From Lucifuga dentata (Eukaryota > Chordata > Actinopteri > Ophidiiformes > Bythitidae): a stretch of DNA of 64,000 bases. A model generated the notes under the pieces. That model ran no database searches, had not been told where the DNA came from, and was given only the letters and a program-made list of their open reading frames with translations. Below are positions 62,901 to 64,000 of this stretch, in pieces. Each line of letters begins with the position of its first letter. Position 1 is the first letter of the stretch. Location of the stretch: positions 1 through 64,000 of the forward strand of contig VXCM01001411.1 of the NCBI GenBank assembly GCA_014773175.1, written 5' to 3'. The position numbers and the translations under genes are program-made.

Positions 62901-63970
62901 AAAAGAGGCAAAGGATGATTTTCTGTGCCAGAAAATCAGGACTGACTGACTGTTCTGGCATCATGCATTAAGTCATTTTGAGGATCTGGAGGTCCCTGCC
63001 TGTTCCATAACTGTTCTTTAGCTTAAACATTTTCTATGTAGGCACTATTCAAAGTAATCATCTCTGTATTATCCTCTCTTCTCTTTTCTCAAAAGACTCC
63101 TCTACTCTTTGCTATTATTTTAAAAAGCTCATATGTGTAATAAGACAATATGTCTTTTCTTCAAATCAGGCCAGATTGATCAGAAGAGTGTGATTATTCA
63201 ACACATTTGCATATTTCCATAATCACAAGTGTATTGCAGTTCTTTGATTGGAACGGATGCTGATCTAGACTCCCAGCAGGATCATGTCTCCCAGCAGGAG
63301 GTCTGACAAAAGCAGAGACAAGCAGTGAATGGATGTGATGTTGAAAGTCAAACTTAAAATGGAGGGCACAGCTCTACAATATGCCCACGTTTAGTCCCAC
63401 GTCATGGCTTCTTTCAAACTTCACGATACTCTAAACTTGAGAAAAGATAACAGAGGGAGTCTTTGCTTTAGGCTTCAGTAACTATTTTTTAACTGCTTGC
63501 ATGAAGTTCTCAGTGGAGTCAAGGGTAAAGCAAAGGAAGTCAGAGCTCTTTCTTTCGCAGCTGAAAAGCCTTTTGCTGCTGTATTTACCTAACTCAGCCA
63601 AAAAAAAAAACAAAACAAACAAACAAAAAAAAAATTTTCTTTGCCCACTCACACAATTCCTATTTGTATTCAACTCTCCTCAAAAGTCTTTTTCATACAC
63701 CTCTGTTGTCAGTTTAAATAAGTCAGGCTGTCCATTGACTAAGCGGCCTGCTACTTCGACCCTGAAATATAATGTGTTTCTTTGAATCCTAAAAACAAAA
63801 TACGACTGAAACACATATAATTACAGTTAATATCATGATGATATCATACAGTCTGACAGAGATTAACAACTGCGTTGGATTGTTGGCAAGATTTTACTTT
63901 ATTCATCTCACACACAGTCTGACATGAAATGATCTCAGGAATAAGCTTGAAATAAAAGCATTGCATTTAC
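59941..63970. other. ube2f intron
   Basis: A 4.0 kb intron between the TLK exon and the DVVWG exon. It holds a TAA-rich microsatellite (61703-61782) and a stretch ending 'cttcagactccagaagg' (61678) like that at 42230. The stretch 60640-61030 is non-repetitive with segments such as 'cctaattgcctttcatcact' and 'aatttgcataatgagatga' and may be conserved non-coding DNA. No other exon was seen. Confidence 0.5.
61703..61782. repeat. (TAA)n imperfect microsatellite
   Basis: About 80 bp of TAA/ATAA units with ctaata interruptions. Confidence 0.9.
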
Positions 63971-64000
63971 CTTTAATGTTCGGGTGGGAGCCCAGCCTGT
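63971..64000 (-). CDS. ube2f: NEDD8-conjugating enzyme UBE2F, exon cut by the window edge
   Basis: The 30 visible bases on the minus strand read TGWAPTRTLK and then a gtaaatg donor at 63970. This is the conserved stretch that follows the catalytic loop in UBE2F; the active-site cysteine is encoded further upstream, outside the window. The border is phase 0 and joins DVVWG of the next exon. Together the four visible exons encode 58 residues, about the last third of a protein of roughly 185. Confidence 0.93.

Overview
This window looks like vertebrate nuclear DNA, most probably from a teleost fish. Genes are sparse, split into short exons and separated by AT-rich introns. The repeats are typical fish ones: an L2 LINE, hAT and Harbinger elements, many short inverted-repeat elements, and CA/GA/GATA microsatellites. 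Nearly all open reading frames are chance frames or lie in repeats.

Only two host genes are supported, both in part. On the plus strand, exons 2 and 3 of ramp1 (receptor activity-modifying protein 1, the single-pass partner of the calcitonin-like receptor) lie at 18072-18207 and 32697-32952, with a 14.5 kb intron between them. The exon for the start codon and signal peptide was not found and is probably outside the window. On the minus strand, the last four coding exons of ube2f (a NEDD8-conjugating E2 enzyme) lie at 63971-64000 (cut by the window edge), 59908-59940, 58483-58545 and 49753-49803. The exon with the catalytic cysteine is beyond the right edge. The genes converge tail to tail, with about 16.8 kb of repeat-rich sequence between their stop codons. 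They are neighbours in human too, but do not obviously act together.

Layout: 1-393 LTR-retrotransposon end; 394-18071 sequence upstream of ramp1 exon 2, with a Harbinger element at 5382-5957 flanked by TAA and several short inverted-repeat elements; 18208-32696 ramp1 intron 2, holding a 3 kb hAT element (28758-31781) with an exact 8-bp target-site duplication, itself interrupted by an L2 LINE; 32953-49752 intergenic, with a mariner-like short element, a LINE fragment and two copies of an inverted-repeat family; 49753-64000 the ube2f 3' half, with unremarkable introns apart from a possible LINE ORF1 remnant.

The clearest structural results are the nested hAT/L2 insertion, a four-copy family whose copies share ends but carry two different cores, and an assembly problem. 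Of 19 single N characters, seven sit between near-exact direct copies of 39-100 bp, which are almost certainly unmerged contig overlaps rather than biology. I found no previously undescribed gene system.
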